Assembly: GCA_033762375.1 (NCBI GenBank) | Contig: JANRLQ010000069.1 | Location: forward strand, 1-64,000 | DNA: 64,000 nt | Source of the DNA: RDXT01 sp033762375 | GTDB taxonomy: Bacteria > Bacteroidota > Bacteroidia > J057 | Direction of reading: 5' to 3' | In this document: positions 27,521-37,364 of the stretch, piece after piece | Numbering within the stretch: position 1 is the first letter of the stretch | How the letters are laid out: each line of letters starts with the position of its first letter | The notes under the pieces: generated by a model | What the model was told of the DNA's origin: nothing | The model's input: the letters and a program-made list of their open reading frames with translations, nothing else | Databases searched by the model: none | Translations under genes and position numbers: made by a program

Positions 27521-28354
27521 ATGCAGTTTCAGGGGACAGACACCTATATCGCGACCCGCGACCTTCAGGTTGCCGTAAACGCCGCCATCAGCCTGGAAAA
27601 ACCTCTCCTGATCAAGGGAGAGCCCGGGACCGGCAAAACCCTCCTGGCACAGGAGATCGCACGGGCACTGGGGATGCCCCTGATCGCGTGGCATATCAAG
27701 TCCACGACCACGGCCCAGCAGGGGTTGTACGAGTACGATGCGGTGGCGCGGCTCCGGGACTCGCAGTTGGGCGAGGCGGGGGTACAGGACATCGCCCGGT
27801 ACATCCGCCGGGGCAAAATCTGGGAGGCATTTGTGGCGGAGGCGCGGGTTGTGCTCCTGATAGATGAGATAGACAAGGCCGATATTGAGTTTCCGAATGA
27901 CCTCCTGCTGGAGCTCGACCGGATGGAATTTTTTGTGTACGAGCTGGGGCAGACCGTGCAGGCGCGTCAACGGCCGGTGATCATCATCACCTCCAACAAC
28001 GAAAAGGAGCTGCCCGATGCATTTTTGCGGCGGTGTTTGTTTCATTATATCCGGTTTCCGGATGCGGCGACGATGAAACGGATCGTGGACGTCCATCATC
28101 CGGGGCTGGATCAGCGCCTGCTGGACGAGGCCCTGCGCATTTTTTATGAGTTGCGGGACCTGCGGGGCCTGCGCAAGCGCCCTTCTACCAGCGAGCTGGT
28201 GGACTGGATCAAACTCCTGATCCTGGAGCGGATTTCGCTCAAGGAGCTGGAGGAGCTGAACGTGCGGCAGCAACTCCCGCCCCTGGAAGGTGCGCTGATC
28301 AAAAACGAACAAGACATACAGTTGATCTCCCAGCTCCGGAAGCAGCCTTACTGA
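27521..28354 (+). CDS. MoxR-family AAA+ ATPase
   Basis: 277 residues from ATG 27521 (MQFQGTDTYIATRDL, the usual family N-terminus; upstream in-frame starts would add up to 26 residues). Walker A is GEPGTGKTLLA (~31-41) and Walker B is VLLIDEIDKAD (~112). Sensor 1 is IITSNNEKELPDAFLRRC, with the Arg finger in the last part. MoxR ATPases usually act with a VWA-domain partner as metal-insertion or remodelling chaperones. No VWA gene is adjacent; the nearest in the window is at 3.2 kb. It overlaps the convergent phosphorylase gene by 7 nt. Confidence 0.92.
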   Translation: MQFQGTDTYIATRDLQVAVNAAISLEKPLLIKGEPGTGKTLLAQEIARALGMPLIAWHIKSTTTAQQGLYEYDAVARLRDSQLGEAGVQDIARYIRRGKIWEAFVAEARVVLLIDEIDKADIEFPNDLLLELDRMEFFVYELGQTVQARQRPVIIITSNNEKELPDAFLRRCLFHYIRFPDAATMKRIVDVHHPGLDQRLLDEALRIFYELRDLRGLRKRPSTSELVDWIKLLILERISLKELEELNVRQQLPPLEGALIKNEQDIQLISQLRKQPY

Positions 28355-29241
28355 GCGGTGCGGGCCCAGTCTGCCATCAGCGCCAGACCCGTATCTATCA
28401 GGTGGGTGACAGCGGCGGGTACATCCTGAGAGAAAGTACCTTCACGGCGGTTGGCCAGGGCTACGGAGAGGGAACCCGCCTCATGTCCCAGGGCCCGGCT
28501 CAGGGCGAGGATGCCGGCGGTTTCCATTTCGAGGTTGGCGACGGCGTATCCATCCCACCGGAACGAGGTCAGGCGGTGGAGCAGGTCGGGGTACGCCGGC
28601 GCGATGCGGCCCAGGTTGCGTCCCTGGGGGCCATAAAACCCGGAGGCTGTGACCGTGATGCCGTTTTTCAGGCTGATATATCCTGCTGTGAGCCGCGCCA
28701 GCTCAGCTGAGCAGGAGGTGCCGTAGGCTGTCAGAGGGGGCTCAAATCCCTGGTTAAAGGCCGCTACAGCATCATCAATTGCCTCCTGCGCCCGCGCATA
28801 AAACCCCATCAGCCCATCCAGGCCCAGGGCGTAGCGGGTGAATATCAGCCCGTCCACCGGAAACTGTGGGTCTAGGCTGCCACAGGTACCCAGGCGCAGG
28901 ATCCGGAGCCGGGTCAGGTGGGGGTGTTGGGTGCGGGTCGTCAGGTCAACGTTTACCAGGGCATCAAGTTCATTCAGGACAATGTCTATATTGTCTGTGC
29001 CGATCCCCGTCGAGATGACCGTGAGCCGGAGATCCCCGATCCGGCCCGTGACGGTCCCAAACTCCCGGTGCTGACGGGTGCAACTGACCTCATCCATCCG
29101 GGCCTGGATCCCGGCCAGCCTGCCGGGGTCACCGGTCAGGAGTATGTACGGCGCGACCTCATGTGGGTGCAGGGCCAGGTGATAGACAGAACCATCAGGG
29201 TTCAGGATCAGGTCGGCAGGGGAGAGGGGTGCCATGGACAT
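28348..29241 (-). CDS. Nucleoside (uridine-type) phosphorylase
   Basis: 297 residues of the PNP/UDP phosphorylase family. The phosphate-binding glycine loop is LLTGDPGRL near residues 35-43. STGIGTDNIDIVLNEL, the RLGTCGS segment and the ribose-binding NLEMETAG follow. It cleaves a nucleoside, probably uridine, with phosphate to give base and ribose-1-phosphate in pyrimidine salvage. A purine specificity cannot be excluded from sequence alone. Two Met codons open the gene (MSMAPL). Its 3' end overlaps the MoxR gene. Confidence 0.85.
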   Translation of the reverse strand: MSMAPLSPADLILNPDGSVYHLALHPHEVAPYILLTGDPGRLAGIQARMDEVSCTRQHREFGTVTGRIGDLRLTVISTGIGTDNIDIVLNELDALVNVDLTTRTQHPHLTRLRILRLGTCGSLDPQFPVDGLIFTRYALGLDGLMGFYARAQEAIDDAVAAFNQGFEPPLTAYGTSCSAELARLTAGYISLKNGITVTASGFYGPQGRNLGRIAPAYPDLLHRLTSFRWDGYAVANLEMETAGILALSRALGHEAGSLSVALANRREGTFSQDVPAAVTHLIDTGLALMADWARTAQ

Positions 29242-29611
29242 CAGGGATTGAATAAAAAATCTCAGCCTTGCAGCAGCAGATTACCTTGCGGCTTCAGGAC
29301 CAAACATACTGATTTCTTACCTGACTGCTCCTGCAACCGCCGGGAAATATATTCGTACACCTGCCATAGGGTCCTGTTTGCGTGTATATTTGAGGTAACG
29401 GTGGTGACAGGGAAGGTACCGGGACAGAAAAAAAACGAAATCCGTACCAAACCGGATGACCTTGTACCGGGTTATACCGTCATAAGAAGTAGTGGGGCCT
29501 GTATGGCAAGACTTGCATCTATGCCCGGAAGGGCGTAGCTTTGCCTGCTTTTAGGCCTTAAAGTGTATTCTTTCATTTTTGTTGTACGGACCCAGACTAT
29601 CCTGCTAATTC
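29242..29611. other. Intergenic region upstream of rpoD
   Basis: 370 nt between the divergent phosphorylase and rpoD genes. The only clear element is the rpoD promoter at 29513-29543. The short ORFs in this stretch have no protein-like composition. Confidence 0.5.
29513..29543 (+). promoter_or_regulatory. rpoD promoter (TTG-N20-TAnnTTTG)
   Basis: TTG at 29513-29515 and TAGCTTTG at 29536-29543 separated by 20 nt match the Bacteroidota primary-sigma consensus exactly. The predicted start leaves a ~60-nt leader before the ATG at 29612. Confidence 0.75.
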
Positions 29612-30478
29612 ATGAGACAGCTTAAGATCAGCAAGCAGATCACCAACCGTGAATCCCAGTCCCTGGACAAGTATCTCCAGGAAATCGGTAAGGTGGAGTT
29701 GCTTACGCCCGATGAAGAAGTAGAGCTGGCCCGCCGGATCAAACAAGGCGACCAGGTAGCGCTGGAAAAACTTACCAAAGCTAACCTGCGGTTTGTGGTC
29801 TCCGTCGCCAAACAATATCAAAACCAGGGACTCTCCCTCGGTGACCTGATCAATGAGGGTAATCTGGGATTGATCAAGGCTGCCAAGCGGTTTGATGAGA
29901 CCCGCGGATTTAAATTTATCTCCTATGCGGTCTGGTGGATCCGGCAGAGCATCTTGCAGGCCCTGGCCGAGCAGTCCCGTATTGTCCGCCTCCCCCTCAA
30001 CCGGGTCGGTGCGTTGAATAAAATCGGCAAGGCCTTCTCCAAGCTGGAGCAGGAGTTTGAGCGGGAACCCTCGGCAGAGGAGATCGCCCAGGTGCTGGAA
30101 AACATGAGCGAAGACGAAATCTCCGACACGCTCAAAATTTCAGGCCGGCACGTATCCGTGGATGCCCCCTTTATCCAGGGCGAAGAAAACCGCCTCCTCG
30201 ACGTACTGGAAAACGACTCGGAGCCTAACCCCGACAATGAACTCATCAACGAGTCCCTGTCCCGCGAGGTGGAGCGTGCCCTGAGCACCCTCACCCAGCG
30301 TGAGGCAGAGGTGATCCGTTTGTACTTTGGGATCGGGGTAGAGCATTCCCTTACCCTGGAGGAGATCGGCGAAAAATTTGACCTGACCCGTGAGCGGGTG
30401 CGCCAGATCAAGGAAAAGGCCATCCGCCGCCTGCGGCATACTTCCCGGAGCAAGGGCCTCAAGGCATATCTGGGATAA
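29612..30478 (+). CDS. rpoD: Primary RNA polymerase sigma factor (sigma-70/RpoD)
   Basis: 288 residues, the short form typical of Bacteroidota, which lacks the long region 1.1 and the non-conserved insert. Region 1.2 (~15-45, DKYLQEIGKVELLTPDEEVEL), region 2 (~50-120, with NEGNLGLIKAAKRFDETRGFKF.. and ..YAVWWIRQSI), region 3 (~125-195) and region 4 (LTQREAEVIRLYFGIG, RERVRQIKEKAIRRL) are all intact. It directs core polymerase to the TTG/TAnnTTTG promoters seen in this window, including its own. Single-gene transcript closed by a hairpin at 30515-30550. Confidence 0.97.
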   Translation: MRQLKISKQITNRESQSLDKYLQEIGKVELLTPDEEVELARRIKQGDQVALEKLTKANLRFVVSVAKQYQNQGLSLGDLINEGNLGLIKAAKRFDETRGFKFISYAVWWIRQSILQALAEQSRIVRLPLNRVGALNKIGKAFSKLEQEFEREPSAEEIAQVLENMSEDEISDTLKISGRHVSVDAPFIQGEENRLLDVLENDSEPNPDNELINESLSREVERALSTLTQREAEVIRLYFGIGVEHSLTLEEIGEKFDLTRERVRQIKEKAIRRLRHTSRSKGLKAYLG

Positions 30479-30514
30479 TTGACCATACCAGGCAGTCTCC
30501 CTGCCTTATATACA

Positions 30515-30550
30515 ACACCGGCTGGCCTCTGGGGTAGCCGGTGTTTGTGT
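30515..30550 (+). terminator. Terminator after rpoD
   Basis: 9-bp stem ACACCGGCT / AGCCGGTGT around a 12-nt loop, followed by TTGTGT, 37 nt after the rpoD stop. Confidence 0.75.
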
Positions 30551-30617
30551 ATAAATCAGATTCATTGTGTATTTTTCTACCAGAAACTATACGGCTCGCA
30601 ACAGTAAGGATGATGGC

Positions 30618-33584
30618 ATGAAAAAGGGGCCTGTAACTGGTGTCTGGCTGATATGGGGGCTGCTGTGGGCAGGTAGGCTGGGGGCACAGGCTTTGCAGAT
30701 TACCCATATCCAGGAGGAATCTAATCTTTCGCATCATACCGTATATGACCTGACGGAGGACCGGTGGGGGTTTATCTGGCTGGCGACCCGTTATGGCCTG
30801 AACCGGTACGATGGATATACTTGCCGCCTGTATGAACCACAGCCCGACAGCGCCCGCGTGGGACAGTGGATTTATGCGGTACATGCTGACGCGTCCGGCC
30901 GGATCTGGACAGCCTACCGGGATGGCGGGGTGATGATCCTGGATCCGGGTACGGAACAGTTTACCCTCTTTGCGCCGGAGGTACCCTTTTCATTGAACTG
31001 GCACCGGGTGACTGTGCGCAAGTTCAGGGAGGACAGCCGGGGATGGCTGTGGATGGCTACGAACGGAGAGGGGGTACTGGTATTTGACCGCCAATCAAAG
31101 TTTTTGTTTCGGCTGGGGTATGATCCCGGCCGTACCCTGGAGAGTGTGTTTCCGGTGGACTTTGCTGAAGATAGCCAGGGTAATGTCTGGATCGCCACCA
31201 GCGGGCGGGGCATCCATCGCTGGGTCGCTGCCACAGGCCAGACGGAGGTTTTTCACGACAAACGTCCCGGTTCACCGGACCTGAACAGTTTTGGGAAGGC
31301 CCTCTGCTGGGATCCGGCTGGCGGACTTTGGATCGGGACGGCAGGATATGGGTTGTATCGTTTTTCACCAACCGATGGGATTTTTACGCACTATCCGCTG
31401 ACCCGTGGCGGCCGCGAGCTGATCACCGGGCTCCACCTGGACGAGGCACATCGCCTCTGGGTCACGACCGATGGTCAGGGGCTTTTTATGCTGGATACTG
31501 CCAGGAGCCCCATCTCCAACTGGCAGCATGATCCCGGCCTGGCCGGTACCCTGAGCACCAATGCGTTGTACAATATCTATGAGGACAGACAGGGGCAGTT
31601 CTGGATAGGTACCTTTAATGGAGGGGCCAACCTGATCCGCCGCGACGGAGGTACGATACGCCACCTCCAGCCCTACGGGCCGGAGTTGAGTGCCGGGGGG
31701 CGATCCATCCTTTCTCTGGCACCGTATGACACGCAGCGGGTCTGGATCGGGACCGACGGCGGCGGCCTGGGCCTGATGGACCTCCGGGACGGGGCGACTC
31801 GTTTTTTTACCCGGGACAACAGTACCTTGCCCGGAAATGTCATCACTGCACTGGCTCCGGGAGAGGGCGAATGGGTATGGCTGGGTACTTTTACCCAGGG
31901 GCTGTCACACTTTCATCCTGGCACAGGCCGGATTCAGGTATTCCGCAGTCACCCGGATGACCCCGCCACTCTCAGCAGCGACAACGTATGGGATCTCTCC
32001 CCGGATGCCGGGCAGGGGCTTTGGCTGGGCACGATGGGAGGGGGTGTCAGTTATCTCCCGGCACCGGATGCCCCGTTCAGCAGGCTGATGCCCAGTTTTT
32101 CGGATACCACCACACTCTCTGACTGGCTGGCGATAGATGTGCTCCGCGCCCGCAATGGCCTGATCTGGATCGCAACAGAGACCCAGGGCCTGTGCCGGTA
32201 CGACCCGGCCACAAAGCGTATTCGCCGGTATCAGTACCGCCCCGGACAGCAGGCCGGCCTTCGCAGCAATTATCTCCGGTGCTTGTTTGAGGATGCCGCG
32301 GGGTTGATCTGGATTGGGACAGAAGGCAAGGGACTGAGTTGCCTGGATCCGGTCCGTCATGTCTGGCGGCACTTCACACGGGCAGATGGGTTGCCCTCGG
32401 ACATGATAGATGCCGTCCACCAGGATCTGGAGGGACATCTCTGGGTGAGCACCCAGCAGGGGATAGCCCGAATCTCGATGCCGTCAGGAGGCATCCGGTC
32501 GTTTGCGGGCGCAGGGGGGCGGGTCGGGCTTCAGTATCACCCCCGTGCAGTCCTGCGCCTGCCGGATGGCACCCTGCTGTTTGGGCATACCAATGGTCTC
32601 TCGCGCGTAGATCCGATGCAGTTGGCCGCCCTCACACCGCCGCAGGTGGTATTGTGTGGGTTTCGGATTTTTAATAAGCTGATCCCTGCCGGCCAGTATC
32701 AGGGCCGCAGCCTCTGGCAGGGGCCGCTCAATGACACGACGACCCTGATCCGGATTTCGTACTGGGACAATGCGTTTTCGTTTGACTTTAGCGGGATTGC
32801 CCCTGCATACGCACCTGGTCTCCGGTATGCGTACCGGCTGATGGGATTTCAGCCCGGGTGGCAATATACAGATGCCGCCAACCGCACCGCAGCCTATACC
32901 AACCTGGAGCCGGGCCGGTACCGGTTTGAGGTCAAAGCTGCACATGCGTATGGTGACTGGGGGGCGGTCAGGATCATTGAGCTGGAGATCACACCGCCTT
33001 TTTGGAAGACCTGGTGGTTTCAACTGCTGATCTGGCTGCTGGTACTCGCGGGGGTAGGAGGAGGGGTTTTTTACCTGCTCTGGCGGCAGCAGGAGACAAA
33101 CCGGCAACTGATGCAGGCGGCTGAACAAAAAATCCTCCGCCTCGAAAACGAAAAACTCGCACAGGCAGTCAGTGCCAAACAGGAACGCCTCAGCGCCTTG
33201 CTGCTCCAGACTGCCCACCACAACGAATTTCTCAACGGCATCAAATCAGAAATCGAAGCCAGCAGTGATTATCCAACCCTGCGCCGCAGGCTCCTGAGCG
33301 CCATCGGGCAGGAACTCCGGGAGGAGGACTACTGGGACCAGTTTCAGCTGAGTTTTGATGAGAGTCATCAGGCATATATCCGCCAGCTCCAGCGGCTTCA
33401 TCCGGGGCTCACGCCCAGTGAGATACGGCTGGCGTGTTTTATCAGGATGCGTCTCTCCAATAAAGAAATAGCCTCCGTCCTCAACATTACCCTGAGCGGG
33501 GTTGAGAAGGGTAAGTTTCGCCTCAAACAAAAACTCAACCTCGCCCGTGAGGTGGACCTTAATGGGTATCTGACAGGGCTTTGA
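30618..33584 (+). CDS. Reg_prop/Y_Y_Y membrane regulator with LuxR-type HTH
   Basis: 988 residues from ATG 30618. A signal peptide is followed by two seven-bladed Reg_prop propellers (repeats such as ..DRWGFIWLATRYGLNRYDG.., EDRQGQFWIGTFNGGANLI). Next come a Y_Y_Y domain (~725-790), one TM helix (~808-828), a coiled coil (~835-870) and a C-terminal LuxR-like HTH (GLTPSEIRLACFIRMRLSNK, then EIASVLNITLSGVEKGKFRL). No kinase or receiver domain is present. A periplasmic sensor is thus wired directly to a cytoplasmic DNA-binding domain. Such proteins often govern neighbouring glycan genes in Bacteroidota, and the GH5 gene next door is the obvious candidate target. Confidence 0.88.
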   Translation: MKKGPVTGVWLIWGLLWAGRLGAQALQITHIQEESNLSHHTVYDLTEDRWGFIWLATRYGLNRYDGYTCRLYEPQPDSARVGQWIYAVHADASGRIWTAYRDGGVMILDPGTEQFTLFAPEVPFSLNWHRVTVRKFREDSRGWLWMATNGEGVLVFDRQSKFLFRLGYDPGRTLESVFPVDFAEDSQGNVWIATSGRGIHRWVAATGQTEVFHDKRPGSPDLNSFGKALCWDPAGGLWIGTAGYGLYRFSPTDGIFTHYPLTRGGRELITGLHLDEAHRLWVTTDGQGLFMLDTARSPISNWQHDPGLAGTLSTNALYNIYEDRQGQFWIGTFNGGANLIRRDGGTIRHLQPYGPELSAGGRSILSLAPYDTQRVWIGTDGGGLGLMDLRDGATRFFTRDNSTLPGNVITALAPGEGEWVWLGTFTQGLSHFHPGTGRIQVFRSHPDDPATLSSDNVWDLSPDAGQGLWLGTMGGGVSYLPAPDAPFSRLMPSFSDTTTLSDWLAIDVLRARNGLIWIATETQGLCRYDPATKRIRRYQYRPGQQAGLRSNYLRCLFEDAAGLIWIGTEGKGLSCLDPVRHVWRHFTRADGLPSDMIDAVHQDLEGHLWVSTQQGIARISMPSGGIRSFAGAGGRVGLQYHPRAVLRLPDGTLLFGHTNGLSRVDPMQLAALTPPQVVLCGFRIFNKLIPAGQYQGRSLWQGPLNDTTTLIRISYWDNAFSFDFSGIAPAYAPGLRYAYRLMGFQPGWQYTDAANRTAAYTNLEPGRYRFEVKAAHAYGDWGAVRIIELEITPPFWKTWWFQLLIWLLVLAGVGGGVFYLLWRQQETNRQLMQAAEQKILRLENEKLAQAVSAKQERLSALLLQTAHHNEFLNGIKSEIEASSDYPTLRRRLLSAIGQELREEDYWDQFQLSFDESHQAYIRQLQRLHPGLTPSEIRLACFIRMRLSNKEIASVLNITLSGVEKGKFRLKQKLNLAREVDLNGYLTGL

Positions 33585-33730
33585 GCCCGTTAAACGTGGT
33601 TGTCCAGTATTTGTCCAGCGTCAGAAATTCGAAATCTGTCACTTCCTGCGGATGTTTGTAAGAACAGCTCCACGCCGCGGTCGGGCTGTTGGTGTGTGAA
33701 ATGATTACTACTCCTTTATTCAGCATTGTT

Positions 33731-36457
33731 ATGAAGAAATGTTTAATGCTTATCACGTATGGTCTGCTCCTGGCAGCCTGCTGTTGTTCACTCCAGGCCC
33801 AGACGGGATACCTGCACGCCTCAGGTACCGAGATCGTAGATGGCAATGGCGATACCATCCTGCTCCGGGGCATGGGCCTCGGTGGCTGGATGCTACAGGA
33901 AGGGTATATGATGGGCACGGCCAGCGTAGCCAATACCCAGCATGCGTTACGTGCCCGGCTCAGTGCCCTGATCGGGGCTACGAATACGGAAGCTTTTTAT
34001 GAGGCCTGGCGGGCCAATCATGTCAGCAAACGTGACATTGACTCCCTGGCTGCATGGGGCTTTAACTCGATCCGCCTCCCGATGCACTACAACCTCTTCA
34101 CCCTCCCGATCCAGCAGGAGCCCGTCGCCGGCCAAAATACCTGGCTCGATACTGGCTTCAGGCTTACAGACAGCCTGCTGTCCTGGTGTGCCCAAAACCA
34201 CATGTATCTCATCCTGGACTTACACGCAGCTCCGGGCGGCCAGGGTATGGACGCAGCCATTTCTGACTATGACAACACCCTCCCCTCGCTCTGGGAAAGC
34301 CAGGCCAACCGCGACAAAACGGTCGCCCTCTGGGCCCGGATTGCCAACCGGTACAAAAATGAACCCTGGATCGGTGGCTATGACCTCATCAACGAGGTCA
34401 ACTGGAACCTCCCCGGTAATACAGCCCTGCGGAACCTCTATGGCCAGATCACCCAGGCGATCCGGCAGGTGGACCAGAATCACCTCATTTTTATTGAGGG
34501 AAACTGGTTTGCCAATGACTTTACGGGCCTGACGCCTCCCTGGGACAACAACATGGCCTATAGTTTTCACCGGTATTGGGCCTACAATACCCAGAGTACC
34601 ATTCAGGGGTATCTCGACATGCGCCAGACGTATCAGGTGCCGCTGTGGATGGGTGAGGCTGGCGAAAACTCCAATGTCTGGTTCCGGGATTGTATCACGC
34701 TGCTGGAGAAAAACAATATCGGCTGGGCCTGGTGGCCTATGAAAAAAATTGACAATATATCAGGTCCGTACTCTATCAATAAAGCTGCTGGTTATCAGGC
34801 GATTATAGACTATTGGGGTGGGCAGGGTCCACAACCCAGCTTTACGGCGGCTACCCAGACCATGATGCAGATCGCAGAAAATGCCAAGATCCAAAACTGT
34901 CTCCTGCGCCGGGACGTGGTGGACTCCTGGTTTAATCAGGTTCGTACGGATACGGTCCGCCCGTTTATCACCCAGTCCATCCCGGGGGTGGTCTATGCCG
35001 TGGATTATGACCTCGGCAACAATGGCGCGGCCTACAAGGATGCCGTGGTCGCCAATTATCAAGTTTCTTCCGGCACGTTCACAGCCTGGAACACCGGGTA
35101 CAGCTACCGCAACGACGGGGTGGACATTGAGGCGACCCAGGACGCGATGAATGCCCGGGGCTACAACGTCGGCTGGATCGAAAACGATGAGTGGCTCCAG
35201 TATGATGTGCTGGTCGCCACAACCGGGGCCTACCAGGTACAATACCGGGCTGCCTCTAATCAAGCCAGCGGCATCGTCTCGCTGAAGCTGGACGGGGCGG
35301 ATATTTCGCAGCCGCTCAGCCTCGGCAATACCGGCGGGTGGCAAAACTGGCAAAATATCAACCAGTCAGGGATCATCCTGACCGAGGGCCGCCACAAACT
35401 CCGGGTTCAGGTCCGGCAAGGGGGCTTTAACCTGAGCAGCCTCGGGTTTGTCCTTTCCGGTACGACGGCCAGTGTTCCAGCATCATTTCTCTCCGGGGTC
35501 ACGGCTGATGCGTATCAGGTGGACCTCAACCTCAACAAACCTATGGCTGCTCCCCCGGCTGCACCGGGTGGGTTCCGGCTGTACGTTGGCGGGACAGAAA
35601 TTCCGGTCACCCAGGTCCAACTGCACCCGACGGATACCCGCCTGGTCCGCCTCACCACCAGCTATGAGCTGGAGGCAGGGGATGTCATCACCGCATCCTA
35701 CGCGGGGTCGGCAGTCCTGGCTGCCGACGGGACTGCCCTGCAGGCGTTTACGCAGCAGCCCGTCTCTAATACCCTCCGGACCAACCTGATTATCCCCGGC
35801 AAAATCCAGGCAGAAGCGTATTATTTTCAGGATGGTATCCAGTTGGAAAATGCCTCAGACGTGGGCGGGGGCCAAAATATAGGGTATTGTGACCCGGGTG
35901 ATTATTGGCTCTACCAGGTACGGGTGCAGCAGCAAGGCATCTATCAGGTGACATACCGGGTGGCTTCTCAGGCCACCACCGGCAAAATGGTCCTCCAGAT
36001 ACTGGATGAGGCCACCCAGGCATACGTTTCGCTCGATACCCTGGTCATCCCCAATACAGGGGGCTGGCAGTTCTGGACCAGCATCTCCCGGCCCGTCAGC
36101 CTCCCCGCCGGGGAGCATACCCTGCGCTGCCTGGTGATCGGATCACAGTTTAACCTCAACTGGCTGGACTTCACCTTTGTCACGGCTCTCGAAGACCAGT
36201 GGGCAGCGCATGGTATCTCTCTCGCCCCCAATCCGACGGCGGGCTCGGTATGGCTCCGGTTTGAGACCGTGGACGGACGTCCGGTCCAGGCTGCGCTGAT
36301 GAACCTGGCCGGTCAGACCCTGATGCGCCGCGCCTGGCAGGTCCGGGAAGCAGAAACCGCATGGGACCTGAGCGGGTTGCCAGCGGGTGTGTATATGCTT
36401 CAGGTGCGAGGTGAAGGAGGGATTTTGTTTGTGCAGAAGATCGTCTTACAGCCCTAA
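33731..36457 (+). CDS. Secreted GH5 glycosidase with two CBM6-like modules and T9SS domain
   Basis: 908 residues from ATG 33731. The signal peptide is followed by a GH5 TIM barrel (~20-400) with acid/base Glu222 in YDLINEVNW and nucleophile Glu309 in PLWMGEAGEN. A CBM6-like module follows (~418-585, ending near the RVQVRQGGFNLSSLGF strand), then a beta-sandwich linker and a second CBM6-like module (~690-820, KIQAEAYYFQDGIQLENASD). A T9SS type A sorting domain closes the protein (GISLAPNPTAGSVWL.. to KIVLQP). Subfamily is unclear; the overall look favours an exo-beta-1,3-glucanase/cellulase-like enzyme. It acts outside the cell on polysaccharide and is probably controlled by the upstream regulator. 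Confidence 0.9.
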   Translation: MKKCLMLITYGLLLAACCCSLQAQTGYLHASGTEIVDGNGDTILLRGMGLGGWMLQEGYMMGTASVANTQHALRARLSALIGATNTEAFYEAWRANHVSKRDIDSLAAWGFNSIRLPMHYNLFTLPIQQEPVAGQNTWLDTGFRLTDSLLSWCAQNHMYLILDLHAAPGGQGMDAAISDYDNTLPSLWESQANRDKTVALWARIANRYKNEPWIGGYDLINEVNWNLPGNTALRNLYGQITQAIRQVDQNHLIFIEGNWFANDFTGLTPPWDNNMAYSFHRYWAYNTQSTIQGYLDMRQTYQVPLWMGEAGENSNVWFRDCITLLEKNNIGWAWWPMKKIDNISGPYSINKAAGYQAIIDYWGGQGPQPSFTAATQTMMQIAENAKIQNCLLRRDVVDSWFNQVRTDTVRPFITQSIPGVVYAVDYDLGNNGAAYKDAVVANYQVSSGTFTAWNTGYSYRNDGVDIEATQDAMNARGYNVGWIENDEWLQYDVLVATTGAYQVQYRAASNQASGIVSLKLDGADISQPLSLGNTGGWQNWQNINQSGIILTEGRHKLRVQVRQGGFNLSSLGFVLSGTTASVPASFLSGVTADAYQVDLNLNKPMAAPPAAPGGFRLYVGGTEIPVTQVQLHPTDTRLVRLTTSYELEAGDVITASYAGSAVLAADGTALQAFTQQPVSNTLRTNLIIPGKIQAEAYYFQDGIQLENASDVGGGQNIGYCDPGDYWLYQVRVQQQGIYQVTYRVASQATTGKMVLQILDEATQAYVSLDTLVIPNTGGWQFWTSISRPVSLPAGEHTLRCLVIGSQFNLNWLDFTFVTALEDQWAAHGISLAPNPTAGSVWLRFETVDGRPVQAALMNLAGQTLMRRAWQVREAETAWDLSGLPAGVYMLQVRGEGGILFVQKIVLQP

Positions 36458-36484
36458 GGCCGGCTTTCAGTTGTTTTGATAAAA

Positions 36485-36514
36485 CGAACGGCTGGCCTGC
36501 AGAGGCCAGCCGTT
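36485..36514. terminator. Bidirectional terminator
   Basis: Perfect 13-bp stem GAACGGCTGGCCT / AGGCCAGCCGTTC with a 4-nt loop between the convergent GH5 and HEIGH-protease genes. The minus strand continues GTTTTATC and the plus strand ATAATTAG. Confidence 0.85.
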
Positions 36515-36536
36515 CATAATTAGATGCCGTCAGGAT

Positions 36537-37364
36537 TTAATACAGATACCCGAGAGCTGTTTTGTCATTGTTGGAGAAGGGACGGTTTTGACCAGAGCCG
36601 ATACATGCGAGCATCCAGGAGCCTCCATCCACGTTTTGGGTTTTATCTGGCGTACCTGGGATATGTACAGCCCCTACACCCGTAGTTTCCTGACCTTCAT
36701 TAGAGGCGGCGCCGCCACAGCTAATAGCCCGGTTGTACCAGTCGGTGTGGCGGAAACCGATACAGTGACCGATTTCGTGAGCCAGGATCGTGGCCAGGTA
36801 GTTCGTATTGGGGTTGCTGCCGATGAAGTTTGAGTTGACCAGGACTGTGCCATAAGGGTTGCCACCCGTGGGGAATCCGGCAGAGGCCAGGTAGTTGCCA
36901 TTGCCCCGGCGGATCGTGATGTTGGCGCCGGTAGCAGCGGTCAGGCGTACAAAGGAGAGGCCCAGGTTTTCGGCATTGTAGCGGGCAATAGCTTCATCCA
37001 GGGCTGCTACATACGAGGTGGGTAAGGCACCGGAACCTGATGTACGCAGGAATATGTTGATTGTGCGGGGGGTACCTGTCACCAGGTTAAAAGTATGATA
37101 CTGCTCTTCATCGGCACTGCGATAGCTGTGTACCTCAGGTGCTTCATCAAGATTGGCGTGGGTCAGTACAATATCACCCTCAACAAGGTACCCTTCATCA
37201 ATTTTTTTCACCCCGGCAACATCAAACCCCAAATGACCAATACGGCTGAGCACCTCCTGCGGGATAGCCTCACCGGCGGCAGGGACACCCTCATTCATCT
37301 GACAGGCTGAGAAAAACATGGCTGCACCAGTGGCAGCTACTGCAAAATAGTTCAAAAGTTTCAT
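36537..37364 (-). CDS. HEIGH-motif (M57-like) zinc metalloprotease, lipoprotein
   Basis: 275 residues. The signal peptide ends in the lipobox F-F-S-A-C. The mature part carries the extended zinc motif HEIGHCIGFRHTD (about residues 195-207) in the C-terminal half, matching the dual-action HEIGH metallopeptidase family. The upstream part (~25-100) with EEQYHTFNLVTG is typical of the family's N-terminal segment. It is probably anchored in the outer or inner membrane and cleaves peptides outside the cytoplasm. Transcribed alone. Confidence 0.87.
   Translation of the reverse strand: MKLLNYFAVAATGAAMFFSACQMNEGVPAAGEAIPQEVLSRIGHLGFDVAGVKKIDEGYLVEGDIVLTHANLDEAPEVHSYRSADEEQYHTFNLVTGTPRTINIFLRTSGSGALPTSYVAALDEAIARYNAENLGLSFVRLTAATGANITIRRGNGNYLASAGFPTGGNPYGTVLVNSNFIGSNPNTNYLATILAHEIGHCIGFRHTDWYNRAISCGGAASNEGQETTGVGAVHIPGTPDKTQNVDGGSWMLACIGSGQNRPFSNNDKTALGYLY

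Noticed and set aside
27365..28312. 315-codon minus-strand frame opposite the MoxR gene
   Set aside because: Shadow of a gene with clear Walker motifs on the plus strand.
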